From Bacteroidales bacterium (lineage in GTDB: Bacteria > Bacteroidota > Bacteroidia > Bacteroidales > UBA932), in the NCBI GenBank assembly GCA_016293535.1, contig JAEDEB010000033.1, forward strand, positions 1-23,575: a DNA stretch of 23,575 bases. Direction: 5' to 3'. Each line of letters opens with the position of its first letter. The first letter of the stretch is position 1. The translations under genes and the position numbers were made by a program. Below, piece by piece: positions 6,749 to 15,268 of the stretch. Under the pieces are notes generated by a model, which worked only from the letters and a program-made list of their open reading frames with translations, did no database searches and was not told the origin of the DNA.

Positions 6749-8955
6749 TGCCTATGGATACGAAGTTATTTCCCCACCTCGACCCGGAAGGTCTCGAACT
6801 GGTCGGCCGGGCCTACGATTTCGCAGAAATGGCCCTCGAAGGCCAGCTGCGCGGGAACGGACATCCCTTCCTCGAGCACCCGGTCAATGTGGCCAGGATA
6901 GCACATCTGGAAATCGGCCTCCCCGCCGAATGTCTCGCTGCGGTATTTCTCCACGAGGCGACAAGGTTCAACGGACAGGAGGACCGTACGCCTGTAAGCA
7001 TACCTGCCGGAATGTTCGGGAAGGACGTGATGACAATGGTGGAAGGTCTTGGAAAGATTGCGACCATCAACCCCAAGGACACACGTCTGGAGGCGGAAAA
7101 CTACAAGAAACTCATAGTATCCTACTCCACCGATCCGAGGGTGACGGTACTCAAGCTGGCAGACAGACTCGAGATAATGCGTTCGCTCGAACTCTTCCCA
7201 AAATCCTCCAGGGAAAGGAAGATACTCGAGACGCTGATGCTCTACATTCCCCTTGCCCACCAACTCGGTCTTTACAACATGAAGAGCGAGATGGAAGACA
7301 TCTACTTCAAGTATGCAGAGCCCGAACAGTACAGGGTCATAACCAACAGGCTTCGCGCCACGGAGAAGGACAGACAGAACATAACCGCACAGTTCATCGA
7401 GCCTCTCAAGGCTGCACTCTCGGCGGAAGGGATAGCCTACAAGCTTAAGGCAAGGACCAAAACCGCCTTCTCGATATGGAAGAAGATGCAGAAGCAGAAG
7501 GTGGACTTTGACGGAGTGTACGATGTCTTTGCCATAAGATTCATCATCGACTCCGACGAATGCACCACGGCAGAGGTTGACGGACTGGCAGGCAAGGAAA
7601 GGGAAAGGGCCCTCTGCTGGAAGGTCTTCTCCTATGTGACGGAGAAGTATGAATCCGACACAAAAAGGCTGAGGGACTGGATTTCCAATCCCAAGCCCAA
7701 CGGATACGAATCCCTCCACATTACGGTCAAGAATGCGGACGGGGCCGCGCTCGAGGTCCAGATAAGGACAAAACGGATGGACGACATAGCCGAGAACGGC
7801 CTGGCATCCCATTGGTCCTACAAGGGAATCAGAAGGGAGCAGGCCCTGGATTCCTGGCTGTCCGCGGTAAGATACTCTCTTGAGCACGGCACGACCGAGA
7901 CTCTTTCCCCTCCGGACTATGAGGGAGAGGATGAGTTGCCGTCACTCCCGAGCAGGGAAGTCTTCGTTTTCACGCCCAGCGGGGAGCTGCGCAGGCTTCC
8001 TGAGGGAGCAACCGTGCTCGATTTCGCCTTCGACATCCATTCCAACCTCGGGATCAAGTGTACCGGAGGCCGCGTCAACGGGAAAGCTGTTTCCATCAGG
8101 GAAAAGCTCAAGACCGGAGATTACGTGGAGATAATCAGCGGAAAGAATCAGAAGCCGAACTCCGACTGGCTCAATTTCGTGGTCACAAGCAAGGCCAGAA
8201 GCAAGATAAGGCAGAAAATTAAGGAGGCCGAATACGAAAAGGCCTCGATGGGCAAGGAACTGCTTGAGAGACGGCTCAAGAACTGGAAGATGGAATTCCT
8301 CGATGAGGACATGGCAGCCTTCCTGAAGAAGAGACAGATAAAGACCGTCAACGAACTCTACGCAGCCATAGGTGAGAATGAAATCGACGTGACAGAAGTA
8401 AAGGACTTCATTCTCGCGCGTCAGAACGGAGAACGGGCTGCAAGAGAGGAGGAAAACAAACGCCCTGACAGCATCAGCGTCCTTTCGGATGCAAGTTCCG
8501 ACGACATACTCGTCATCGACGCCAAGGACGTGAAGAATCTTGAATACAAGATGTCCAAATGCTGCAATCCGGTATTCGGAGACGAGGTATTCGGTTTCGT
8601 GACCATCAAGGAGGGCATCAAAATCCACAGGATGTCCTGCCCCAATGCCGCGAGGCTGCTCGACATGTACCCGTACAGGATACAGAGAATCAGATGGAGT
8701 GATAACGCAAGTACCAGCAGTTTCCAGACTTCCCTGAAGATAGTCACGACTCAGGAGCCTTCTGCAATAGGGGACATAATGGCCGTAGTCAGCAGTTTCA
8801 GGGCAGCGGTGCGTTCCCTCAACGTAGCTGACGACAACCGACACGGCCTGCAGGTAATCACAATGAAGATATCCGTATCCGGAAGCCTTGAACTTGACAA
8901 GGTCATCTCCCAGATACGGATACTCAGGAACGTGAATCAGGTCACCAGGCTCTGA
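6745..8955 (+). CDS. relA: RelA/SpoT-family (p)ppGpp synthetase, hydrolase centre degraded
   Basis: This 736-residue long RSH protein controls the stringent response. Domain order: HD-type hydrolase (about 1-190), ppGpp synthetase (about 225-370; TKTAFSIWKKMQ, KPNGYESLH, EVQIRTKRMDDIAENGLASHW), TGS (about 402-463; VFVFTPSGELRRLPEGATVL), a conserved-cysteine zinc-finger-like domain (KMSKCCNPVFGDE, about 602) and ACT (about 650-736). In the HD domain His45, His70 and Asp140 remain, but the canonical HDxxED reads HEATRF. Asp is replaced by Glu71, the catalytic Glu-Asp pair by Arg74-Phe75, and the Asn of ADRLHN by Ile144. I predict loss of hydrolysis and retained synthesis. ATG 6745 overlaps the uvrB stop (ATGA); ATG 6748 is an equally plausible start. 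The name relA reflects predicted activity, not proven orthology. Confidence 0.92.
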   Translation: MMPMDTKLFPHLDPEGLELVGRAYDFAEMALEGQLRGNGHPFLEHPVNVARIAHLEIGLPAECLAAVFLHEATRFNGQEDRTPVSIPAGMFGKDVMTMVEGLGKIATINPKDTRLEAENYKKLIVSYSTDPRVTVLKLADRLEIMRSLELFPKSSRERKILETLMLYIPLAHQLGLYNMKSEMEDIYFKYAEPEQYRVITNRLRATEKDRQNITAQFIEPLKAALSAEGIAYKLKARTKTAFSIWKKMQKQKVDFDGVYDVFAIRFIIDSDECTTAEVDGLAGKERERALCWKVFSYVTEKYESDTKRLRDWISNPKPNGYESLHITVKNADGAALEVQIRTKRMDDIAENGLASHWSYKGIRREQALDSWLSAVRYSLEHGTTETLSPPDYEGEDELPSLPSREVFVFTPSGELRRLPEGATVLDFAFDIHSNLGIKCTGGRVNGKAVSIREKLKTGDYVEIISGKNQKPNSDWLNFVVTSKARSKIRQKIKEAEYEKASMGKELLERRLKNWKMEFLDEDMAAFLKKRQIKTVNELYAAIGENEIDVTEVKDFILARQNGERAAREEENKRPDSISVLSDASSDDILVIDAKDVKNLEYKMSKCCNPVFGDEVFGFVTIKEGIKIHRMSCPNAARLLDMYPYRIQRIRWSDNASTSSFQTSLKIVTTQEPSAIGDIMAVVSSFRAAVRSLNVADDNRHGLQVITMKISVSGSLELDKVISQIRILRNVNQVTRL

Positions 8956-8962
8956 AGCCCGG
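8945..8962. terminator. Weak hairpin at the convergent relA / surface-operon ends
   Basis: CC(A)GGCT-CTGA-AGCC(C)GG folds into a 7-pair hairpin with one mismatch on the plus strand and a perfect G.U-containing stem on the minus strand. Its loop holds the relA stop codon. Only 19 nt separate the two convergent stop codons and no T-tract follows on either strand, so intrinsic termination would be inefficient. I see no better terminator here. Confidence 0.25.
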
Positions 8963-8974
8963 CTATCTTGAACA

Positions 8975-10591
8975 TCAATATACCAGTTCGGCTTTGTCCA
9001 CCCATAGTTTCGTCTTGGATGAACCCGTAAGATAATCGCCTCTGTAGCTTGCAGCGCAGGTTACGATGATGTGGGTAGGAATCTCTGTGAGCGTCTTGTA
9101 CTCGAGGGGAATCTCGAACTGCTGCCAGCCGTCCGTGGACTCGCCGAGCACCAGATGTCCGAAACCGATGACGCCTGCGGACTCCGAGGTGTAGTAAATG
9201 CCCTTAGAGGTGTTGACATATACCGGAGACTCCGGCACTCCTCCCATCTTTCTATAGTCCCAGTTTCCCACCGACACGGCGATCTCACATCTGTCGTTGT
9301 CGCCGATATTGACGACATCGCCGACCGGAAGATCCTTGATAAGGTCTATAGGTCCCGACTCGTACTTGATCCAGATCTTCATCGCGTGAGGTCTCGTATT
9401 CCATGGCCTTCCATAGTTGACGGAACCGCCCGTCGTGCCTTCGAGCGATGCAAAACGGCCTGTGAAGAGGTTTCCGCAGGCAAGCAGACCGGCAAAGTTT
9501 TTGGACTCGCAGCGTACCGAGTAGTCGCCGTCGACCTTCTCATCGGCATCCGGGAAAGTCAGGACAATGCCCAGACTTCCGGTTCCGTTGACTCCGTCAG
9601 GTCCCTCTCCGTTTCCACAGGCCCACCATATATTCTGTGACTCAGGGTCAGAGCAGGCAGGGTCATACCATTTGTAATAGGTCTTGCCCGTGACTATGCT
9701 GAAATGTTCGAAACTGTTGTTAGGAAACTGGCGGGCATCCGCAGTCCTGAACTTGCGCACCTCTGTCATATCGCTGCCGCTGAATGCATAGAACTCATAT
9801 TCAGTCGAAGCCTCTAGGCCGGTAATATGTGCAGTGAAGCGGCCGCCCTGCATTTCCACCGCAGACCCACTGACATCTATCCACCCGGATTCGCCCACTT
9901 TCCTGTACTTGAAACCGTTGGACTGGCCTGCAACTCCGTCCGCGGTCAGATAAACTTCCCTGGTCCATGGATTTACGCTCTTTATGCTCACAGTCTGGTC
10001 AGAATGCTCCACATAAAGCGTCCAGTAATCCATAACGTCAAAATATTTTACCTCCAGTTCTACCGGCTCGGAAAAATTCTTGAGTTTCTCCATCTGCACC
10101 GAATAGGTGGATACGTTCGAAGGACCGAGCTTGAGGGAGGTGACATTCACATTTGACAGCTGCACGTTCTTGTTGACGTATGCAACCGCCCTGTGATTGG
10201 ACTCATCGATGACTGAAGAACCCACCTGACCGTCCACCGTGAAATACTTTTCCACAGGACGGACAGCCCTGACCGTCCACTCATAGTCCTGATAAGTTGT
10301 AAGTACGACTTTCAGCGGCTCCGTGAGGTCCAGTACGCCTTTGAGTTCCACTGAGGACTTTGCATCTTCCTCATCCACCTTGCATTCGAGAATCCTGACC
10401 TTGCGAAGGTCTACTTCCTCCTGCAGGACAATGTCCACCGTACGCTTCTCCTGATTGATGGTGACAGACTTCGCGCCAACAACGTCCATCGACAGTATAT
10501 GAGGAATCACGACAGGATACGGGATGTCGTTCCTGATGCAGCCCGAAATCACGAGCATAGCGCAAATGGCAGCAAATAACCTTCTCATCAT
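8975..10591 (-). CDS. PCMD-domain surface lipoprotein (last gene of surface operon)
   Basis: A 538-residue lipoprotein; signal peptide MMRRLFAAICAMLVISGC has lipobox ISGC. The start is set at ATG 10591, one base after the stop of the preceding gene; an ATG at 10609 overlaps that gene and weakens the signal peptide. After the Cys come beta-rich repeats resembling DUF5018-type units (SVTINQEKRTVDIVLQEEVD), an Fn3-like domain (about 205-285; ITGLEASTEYEFYAFSG) and a C-terminal PCMD domain (about 295-538). That domain carries GNGEG, GNLFTGRFA, YGRPWNTRP, LIKDLPVG and PTHIIVTCAAS. PCMD (putative carbohydrate metabolism domain) has a jelly-roll-like fold and no proven activity. It is a paralogue, through Fn3 and PCMD, of the lipoprotein at 12120-13979. 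Unlike the first four lipoproteins of the operon, it lacks a T-R/K site near residue 45, so it may stay lipid-anchored. Confidence 0.85.
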   Translation of the reverse strand: MMRRLFAAICAMLVISGCIRNDIPYPVVIPHILSMDVVGAKSVTINQEKRTVDIVLQEEVDLRKVRILECKVDEEDAKSSVELKGVLDLTEPLKVVLTTYQDYEWTVRAVRPVEKYFTVDGQVGSSVIDESNHRAVAYVNKNVQLSNVNVTSLKLGPSNVSTYSVQMEKLKNFSEPVELEVKYFDVMDYWTLYVEHSDQTVSIKSVNPWTREVYLTADGVAGQSNGFKYRKVGESGWIDVSGSAVEMQGGRFTAHITGLEASTEYEFYAFSGSDMTEVRKFRTADARQFPNNSFEHFSIVTGKTYYKWYDPACSDPESQNIWWACGNGEGPDGVNGTGSLGIVLTFPDADEKVDGDYSVRCESKNFAGLLACGNLFTGRFASLEGTTGGSVNYGRPWNTRPHAMKIWIKYESGPIDLIKDLPVGDVVNIGDNDRCEIAVSVGNWDYRKMGGVPESPVYVNTSKGIYYTSESAGVIGFGHLVLGESTDGWQQFEIPLEYKTLTEIPTHIIVTCAASYRGDYLTGSSKTKLWVDKAELVY

Positions 10592-10592
10592 G

Positions 10593-11369
10593 CTACAGAT
10601 GGACTGCAAGTCCGAAATTGAGATTCATCAGATTCAGTCCGGCCTTCGCCGCAAAGTTGCGGCTGGTACCTGAAAGCTGGCCGTCCTTATAGCCCTTGGA
10701 CCAGTTGTAGGAAATGTCGGCAAGGCTCAGGGATGCGAATACGGAGACATTGTTCATGGGAAAATACACGACTCCGGGACTCAGAGTCACTGCAATCTTC
10801 CTCTTCGCCGTATATGCATTCTGGGACACCGTCGTCTTGGACTGGGTATAGCCGGCAGCCACGTCGAGGAAGAGACCAATCCTGCCTCTGTAGTCAAGTC
10901 CAATATACGACCTGTTGTACACATAGCCTCCATAGGAAACCATTCTCGCCCGGACGTCACTGACATCGAAAGAGAAATTGCCCAGCAGGTCGAGTGTGGC
11001 GGAATCAATGGTGCACCTTGCATTGGTATACTGGACCCGGAGTCCCACAGCCTGGTTCCTCATATAGGAATATGAAGCGTTTGGAGCGAGCCTGAACAGG
11101 GAGCCGTCTATGCCGGCATCGTTGATCAGGAGCATGAGTTCGCTGTTGTCCGTATTGAGATTGTAATAGGCCACCGTCATTCCGACCTGCCACTCCCCTT
11201 TCGGTATGATTTCGTGAGAGCGCAGACTGCGGGCTGACTTGCCCGTGGTGTCACTCTCGAGTTTCGTTCCGAGTACCACCGTTTCACGCCTCACCCTGGA
11301 CTGCGCCCTATGTACCGGAAGGCAGACCAGCAGCATCAGTATCAATAATATGGCTGTCGTTCTTTTCAT
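10593..11369 (-). CDS. Small outer-membrane beta-barrel protein, paralogue 2
   Basis: A 258-residue exported protein with a type I signal peptide (MKRTTAILLILMLLVCLPVHRAQ). The rest alternates polar and hydrophobic/aromatic residues in 10-14-residue strands with Gly and Tyr/Asn turns (WQVGMTVAYYNL, NASYSYMRNQAVGLRVQY, GLDYRGRIGLFLDVAAGY) and ends in LNFGLAVHL, as expected for an 8-10-strand outer-membrane barrel. It aligns along its length with the preceding gene product, sharing for example ISYNWSK versus ISYNWNK near the C-terminus. It starts 4 nt after the stop of that gene and ends 1 nt before the PCMD lipoprotein gene, so translation of the three is probably coupled. The exact Pfam family is not recognised. 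It could be a secretion pore or anchor for the operon's lipoproteins (inference). Confidence 0.8.
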   Translation of the reverse strand: MKRTTAILLILMLLVCLPVHRAQSRVRRETVVLGTKLESDTTGKSARSLRSHEIIPKGEWQVGMTVAYYNLNTDNSELMLLINDAGIDGSLFRLAPNASYSYMRNQAVGLRVQYTNARCTIDSATLDLLGNFSFDVSDVRARMVSYGGYVYNRSYIGLDYRGRIGLFLDVAAGYTQSKTTVSQNAYTAKRKIAVTLSPGVVYFPMNNVSVFASLSLADISYNWSKGYKDGQLSGTSRNFAAKAGLNLMNLNFGLAVHL

Positions 11370-11373
11370 ACGC

Positions 11374-12114
11374 CTACAGGTAATATGCGAATCCTACCGC
11401 TATCGAGGCCGGATTGACCATGAAACTTGCATTTGCGGAATCGCTGGAACCGGTTGCAACCTGATTGTGCACCTGTTTGTTCCAGTTGTAGCTTATTCCG
11501 AGTATTCCGAGACTGAGCTCCATCGCCAGATGATTGCAGATGAAGATGGAAAAACCCGGATTCACACTCACATAAAGTTTGAATTTCTCGGTATAGGTAC
11601 CCTTGACTGCCGCACTGACCTCCGCGGTGTTCTTTATACGCCCTATGCTTCCTCCGAACCGGGCTTCCGCAAACATTGAGAAGCGGCCGGAACCTCCTAG
11701 AGGTATATAGGGTCGGAAAATCGCGGCAGCTCCGAACGACTGGGACACTCTGTAATAATCCTCCAGACTCATGGATATCTCCGATACCGAGAGGCCGGCA
11801 GACTTGAGGTCAAGCAGACGACGGTCATACGAGAATGAAGCTCCGACACCAATATTGTCCCTGATCATATACAGGAAGGAAGGGGAAACAGCTATCGAAT
11901 AGCCGCTCGAGTTGATTCCGTCAATCACGAGTATCTCGTGATCTGACATCTCATGCCAGGAAAAACGGGCATTGCCTCCTATCATGAAGCAGTCCTTCCT
12001 TGCGAAGACAGGAGAGGAGGACATGTCATAACCACGGTCATAGTGCTGGGCCCGGGCAGAGAGACTGCCCAGGACCAGCGCCAATGACAAAGCTATGATT
12101 CTTCTTGGACCCAT
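11374..12114 (-). CDS. Small outer-membrane beta-barrel protein, paralogue 1
   Basis: A 246-residue exported protein with signal peptide MGPRRIIALSLALVLGSLSARAQ (AxA-type cleavage). Amphipathic strands follow (GGNARFSWHEM, YSIAVSPSFLYMIRDNIGVGASFSY, FSMFAEARFGGSIG, LAMELSLGILGISYNWNK), and the chain ends VGFAYYL with a terminal aromatic-containing strand, typical of an outer-membrane beta-barrel. It starts 5 nt after the DUF4493-PCMD gene and lies 4 nt before its paralogue. The two barrels are flanked on each side by a PCMD lipoprotein gene, which suggests barrel and PCMD proteins act together. No enzymatic motif is seen and the precise family is not recognised. Confidence 0.8.
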   Translation of the reverse strand: MGPRRIIALSLALVLGSLSARAQHYDRGYDMSSSPVFARKDCFMIGGNARFSWHEMSDHEILVIDGINSSGYSIAVSPSFLYMIRDNIGVGASFSYDRRLLDLKSAGLSVSEISMSLEDYYRVSQSFGAAAIFRPYIPLGGSGRFSMFAEARFGGSIGRIKNTAEVSAAVKGTYTEKFKLYVSVNPGFSIFICNHLAMELSLGILGISYNWNKQVHNQVATGSSDSANASFMVNPASIAVGFAYYL

Positions 12115-12119
12115 CTGGA

Positions 12120-13979
12120 TTATTCGTAGAGCAGTTCTACACCGTCAAGCCAGAATTTCGAAGATGAGCATCCTGTGAAATAGTCGCCGTAGATGGAAGC
12201 TGCCGCCGATATGACAATATGAGTAGGGTATTCTGTTTCAGTATGATATACCAGAGGAATCGTCACCTGCCTCCATGTCGTCGTCTCAGCTGCGACCTTC
12301 TCGCCGTTGTTGATCTGCTCGAAGCCCTCTCCGTAGAGAGTAAGTTCGCCGTTGGCAATGGTGCTCGCGTCGGTATAGTAATCGACGAAGGTGGACTTGT
12401 CTGTAGTGTTCACGAGTATAGGGCAATCCCTGTCACCGCCGTACTTCTTGTAATCCCAGGTTCCGAGGGCAATCTTGATGTTGGCACGGTCCATATCGGA
12501 CGAAGTCATCGATGCGCCCTCAGGGAGATCCTTGATGACGTCCACCTTGCCTGTGGTATACTTGACATAGAGACGTACGCCTGTAGGACGGCTGGTCCAA
12601 GGGCGCCCGAAGCACACCTTACCTCCGGAAGTACCTACGAGGCCGGCAAAATGACCGGTGAAGATGTTACCGGCGGCAAGCATTCCGAGAATGGCTCCCG
12701 ACTGGGCGCAGACTGACCTGTCGCCATGGGCCTTGTCCGCATCGTCCGGTACGGTTATGACCATACCCATGCTTGCGGAACCCTTCACACCTTCGGAGCC
12801 TTCGCCGTTACCGGAGCCCCAGAACATGGTCTGAGCCTCAGTGACGCTGCTTGAAGTGTCATACCATTTATAATAGCTTCCGCCTGAAACAAGACTTACA
12901 TAATCGAAACTTGCGTTAGGCACGTTAGGGGAAGCCTCGGTCGTGAAACTCAGGACGTCTCCCTGATCCGCACCGGCGATGACTAACTTGTACTCATACT
13001 CCGTGGAACCGGAAAGTCCGGTAAGAACGGCATCGTAGACGCCTTCGGACGTACGGACGGCATCGACTGTTGTCCAGACGTCTGAATTCTTCACCCTGTA
13101 TGCGAACTTCACTGCGGAAGGATCGCTGAATTCGGACTCGTCGACATCGGCGTGAACAGTAGCATGGCCTGCCCATATCTCGTAGATGCTTGAAGCGGAA
13201 AGACCGGTGGATACCGGTTCGAAGACAACCACATCCTCGATGACCTCAGTGGAATAATCCACGAGGAGGGTCAGGTCTATATCTCCGTCCTTTATAGTAT
13301 AGCGGAGGGTAAGTTTGTAGGACTTGCCTGCCTCAATTGCCGGAATGCTGCCTGTTCTTGTGAAGGATGAACCGTCCTTCGCAAGAGTACCGGAGAATGT
13401 CCAGGTGAATGAAGGCTCATCGAGACCGTCGATGATGAAGTAGCCTTCGGCTCCCGACTTCGAAGCATCATAAACGAGGGATGCCTCAGTACCGTCGAGC
13501 GCCACTGCAAGGCTGTACCCTTCGCTGAAGTTGTCGGCAATGCTCTGGTCGAAATTCACCAGGGTTGCAGCGTTGCTGACCGTGGCCTCCACCTGTACCG
13601 GGATATTGTTGCCTGCCGTGATGGTGAATTCCTTTGAACCCTTGTAGCTCTTCTGCTCCCAGGATGCAAGTGAAGGCTGAGCCTTCACGCATTCTCCGGC
13701 AGCCACGTCGACACGATAAGCATCGGCCGGGAGGTATATCACTGACGGAGCGTCGGCGTAAGTGTATTCACGGACAAGACCGCTGAAATCTGCCATATAA
13801 ATCTTGACGGACGCCGTATTGAGCAGTTCGTCGGCAGTAAGGGCGGCCCTTGTCTGAGGCACGCTGACCGACAGGGAGAGAGAGCCTTCCCCCTCTGTCC
13901 TGGTTTCCTGTATTTCCTTGTTGCAGGCCACTGCTGAAAGAAGCGCAGCGGCAGCAAATACATATTTCATCTTTTTCAT
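12120..13979 (-). CDS. DUF4493 + Fn3-like + PCMD surface lipoprotein
   Basis: A 619-residue lipoprotein; MKKMKYVFAAAALLSAVAC gives lipid Cys19. Domain order: DUF4493-like region (about 30-250; YLPADAYRVDVAAGEC, NFSEGYSLAVALDG, IPAIEAGKSYKLTLRY), Fn3-like domain (about 260-350; LTGLSGSTEYEYKLVIAG) and C-terminal PCMD domain (about 355-619; WGSGNGEG, GNIFTGHFAGL, FGRPWTSRP, VIKDLPEG, PTHIVISAAAS). A PQTRAAL site places Arg44-Ala45 25 residues after the lipid Cys, comparable to FimA, which is cut after Arg46. An AGGAGGAAAGG ribosome site precedes the ATG. The gene bridges the DUF4493 half and the barrel/PCMD half of the operon by carrying both domain types. Function is unknown; an adhesin or glycan-binding surface protein is the likeliest reading. 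Confidence 0.86.
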   Translation of the reverse strand: MKKMKYVFAAAALLSAVACNKEIQETRTEGEGSLSLSVSVPQTRAALTADELLNTASVKIYMADFSGLVREYTYADAPSVIYLPADAYRVDVAAGECVKAQPSLASWEQKSYKGSKEFTITAGNNIPVQVEATVSNAATLVNFDQSIADNFSEGYSLAVALDGTEASLVYDASKSGAEGYFIIDGLDEPSFTWTFSGTLAKDGSSFTRTGSIPAIEAGKSYKLTLRYTIKDGDIDLTLLVDYSTEVIEDVVVFEPVSTGLSASSIYEIWAGHATVHADVDESEFSDPSAVKFAYRVKNSDVWTTVDAVRTSEGVYDAVLTGLSGSTEYEYKLVIAGADQGDVLSFTTEASPNVPNASFDYVSLVSGGSYYKWYDTSSSVTEAQTMFWGSGNGEGSEGVKGSASMGMVITVPDDADKAHGDRSVCAQSGAILGMLAAGNIFTGHFAGLVGTSGGKVCFGRPWTSRPTGVRLYVKYTTGKVDVIKDLPEGASMTSSDMDRANIKIALGTWDYKKYGGDRDCPILVNTTDKSTFVDYYTDASTIANGELTLYGEGFEQINNGEKVAAETTTWRQVTIPLVYHTETEYPTHIVISAAASIYGDYFTGCSSSKFWLDGVELLYE

Positions 13980-13997
13980 TGTCCTTTCCTCCTGCTC

Positions 13998-15251
13998 TTA
14001 TTCAACTATCATCACAACAGGAATTGTCTTCTTGCAACCTTGCGTGTCGACAATGTTCATGTTAAAGTTATGGGTTCCCTGGTAGAGGACTATGGCCTCC
14101 TGAGCTGCGCTCATGTCGAAAGCCATGGAAGTCTGTCCCACAAGTTCAGGACCGTGAGGGAAAGGAACTACCTGGAAGATGATCATGTTTGTTTCTGACG
14201 GGTTGATCAGGTCAAGGTGTGCCGCATCTGCTGCCTCTATTGCGGAAACGAAGGACTCGTTGGTCGAGGTGATGTCCACCCAGAACTTCTTTACGCCGTT
14301 AGGAACGGTTGCATTGAACTTGAGGCAGATGGTCCTCTCGCTCTGCTGAGGTATTACAAGATGTTCAAGGTCGGTGAATTCCGCGTCGCATCCGCCCGCA
14401 TAGTCGAAATCGAAGGTGATTCCGCCGTCGCCCTTAGGTGCATTCGGATCCTCTGCGATTATGGTCTCGGAACCAGCGACGTCATTGTTGAGAACCTCAT
14501 CGGAAACGAGATCGTCAATTACGATGTCGAAAGTGGCCTGCCCCTGCTCGTTGACCTTCTTGATGAACTTTACCTGCCGCCACTGCCTTGCAGCAATGCC
14601 GGTGAAGGACTTTGTCATCTTCTGGGTCTTTCCGCCAACGGAGCCCTTGAAAGTCACGACCATGGTTGATCCATCGTTTACAGCGAAATAACCAGCGCTC
14701 TGCTCATATGAAACGTTACCCTCTGAATATGTCATATCATAGGAAAGAGGATAGCCAGCCGTCACCTCAACAGTAGCTGAACCGGGACCGGTAACGTCCT
14801 TGAGGAACTCGTCGCTGTATGAAACCGACACCTTTACCTGCGTGAGTGTACAGGTGAGGCTCCCAAGCGAAGTCGTTTCTCCGGCAGCAACGCTGAAAGA
14901 GGTGCTTGCCCCATAGACAGGCTGCTCGAAGGCAGCGACAGGAACGGCCTCTACAGTCGAGCGTGCCTCAAGGGTATAGTTGCCTGCAGGAATGGAAAGC
15001 TTGTTGTTGCTTTCCTTCACTGCAGCGTATGTTGTGCTGATGACAGGATTTCCTTCCTGATCGTACACGAATATCGCGTAGGACGCTCCGGCTGCCGATG
15101 CAGCCTTGGTCTCGACACTTTCATCGCACACGACAGCAAAATCGTCAAACGAAAGGATTCCGTAAAGATTCTCACCCTGACCATCAATCTTTTTGCAGGA
15201 GGATGATACGAGAGCTGCAATGGCAGCGATAAAGAATAATGACTTTTTCAT
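13998..15251 (-). CDS. DUF4493-type surface lipoprotein with extra C-terminal beta domain
   Basis: A 417-residue lipoprotein; MKKSLFFIAAIAALVSSSC gives lipid Cys19. The N-terminal half is DUF4493-like: a strand near YAIFVYDQEGNPV, then SIPAGNYTLEAR, FEQPVYGASTSFSVAAGETT, LTQVKVSVSYSDEFLKDV and YFAVNDGSTMVVTF. After about residue 235 comes a further beta-rich domain, which I do not recognise, ending QGCKKTIPVVMIVE. An ETKAAS site puts Lys49-Ala50 30 residues after the lipid Cys. A strong GGGAGGAA ribosome site precedes the ATG and the gap to the previous gene is 17 nt. Modular pilin-like subunit or adhesin roles fit, but none is shown by the sequence. Confidence 0.83.
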   Translation of the reverse strand: MKKSLFFIAAIAALVSSSCKKIDGQGENLYGILSFDDFAVVCDESVETKAASAAGASYAIFVYDQEGNPVISTTYAAVKESNNKLSIPAGNYTLEARSTVEAVPVAAFEQPVYGASTSFSVAAGETTSLGSLTCTLTQVKVSVSYSDEFLKDVTGPGSATVEVTAGYPLSYDMTYSEGNVSYEQSAGYFAVNDGSTMVVTFKGSVGGKTQKMTKSFTGIAARQWRQVKFIKKVNEQGQATFDIVIDDLVSDEVLNNDVAGSETIIAEDPNAPKGDGGITFDFDYAGGCDAEFTDLEHLVIPQQSERTICLKFNATVPNGVKKFWVDITSTNESFVSAIEAADAAHLDLINPSETNMIIFQVVPFPHGPELVGQTSMAFDMSAAQEAIVLYQGTHNFNMNIVDTQGCKKTIPVVMIVE

Positions 15252-15268
15252 GAATTGTTCCTCCCTGA

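Noticed and set aside
6766..7887. 373-codon minus-strand open frame inside the RSH gene
   Set aside because: It is antisense to conserved synthetase and HD-domain coding sequence and has no domain or ribosome site; it is a product of codon bias on the real strand. The same applies to 7942-8844 and 18947-19834.
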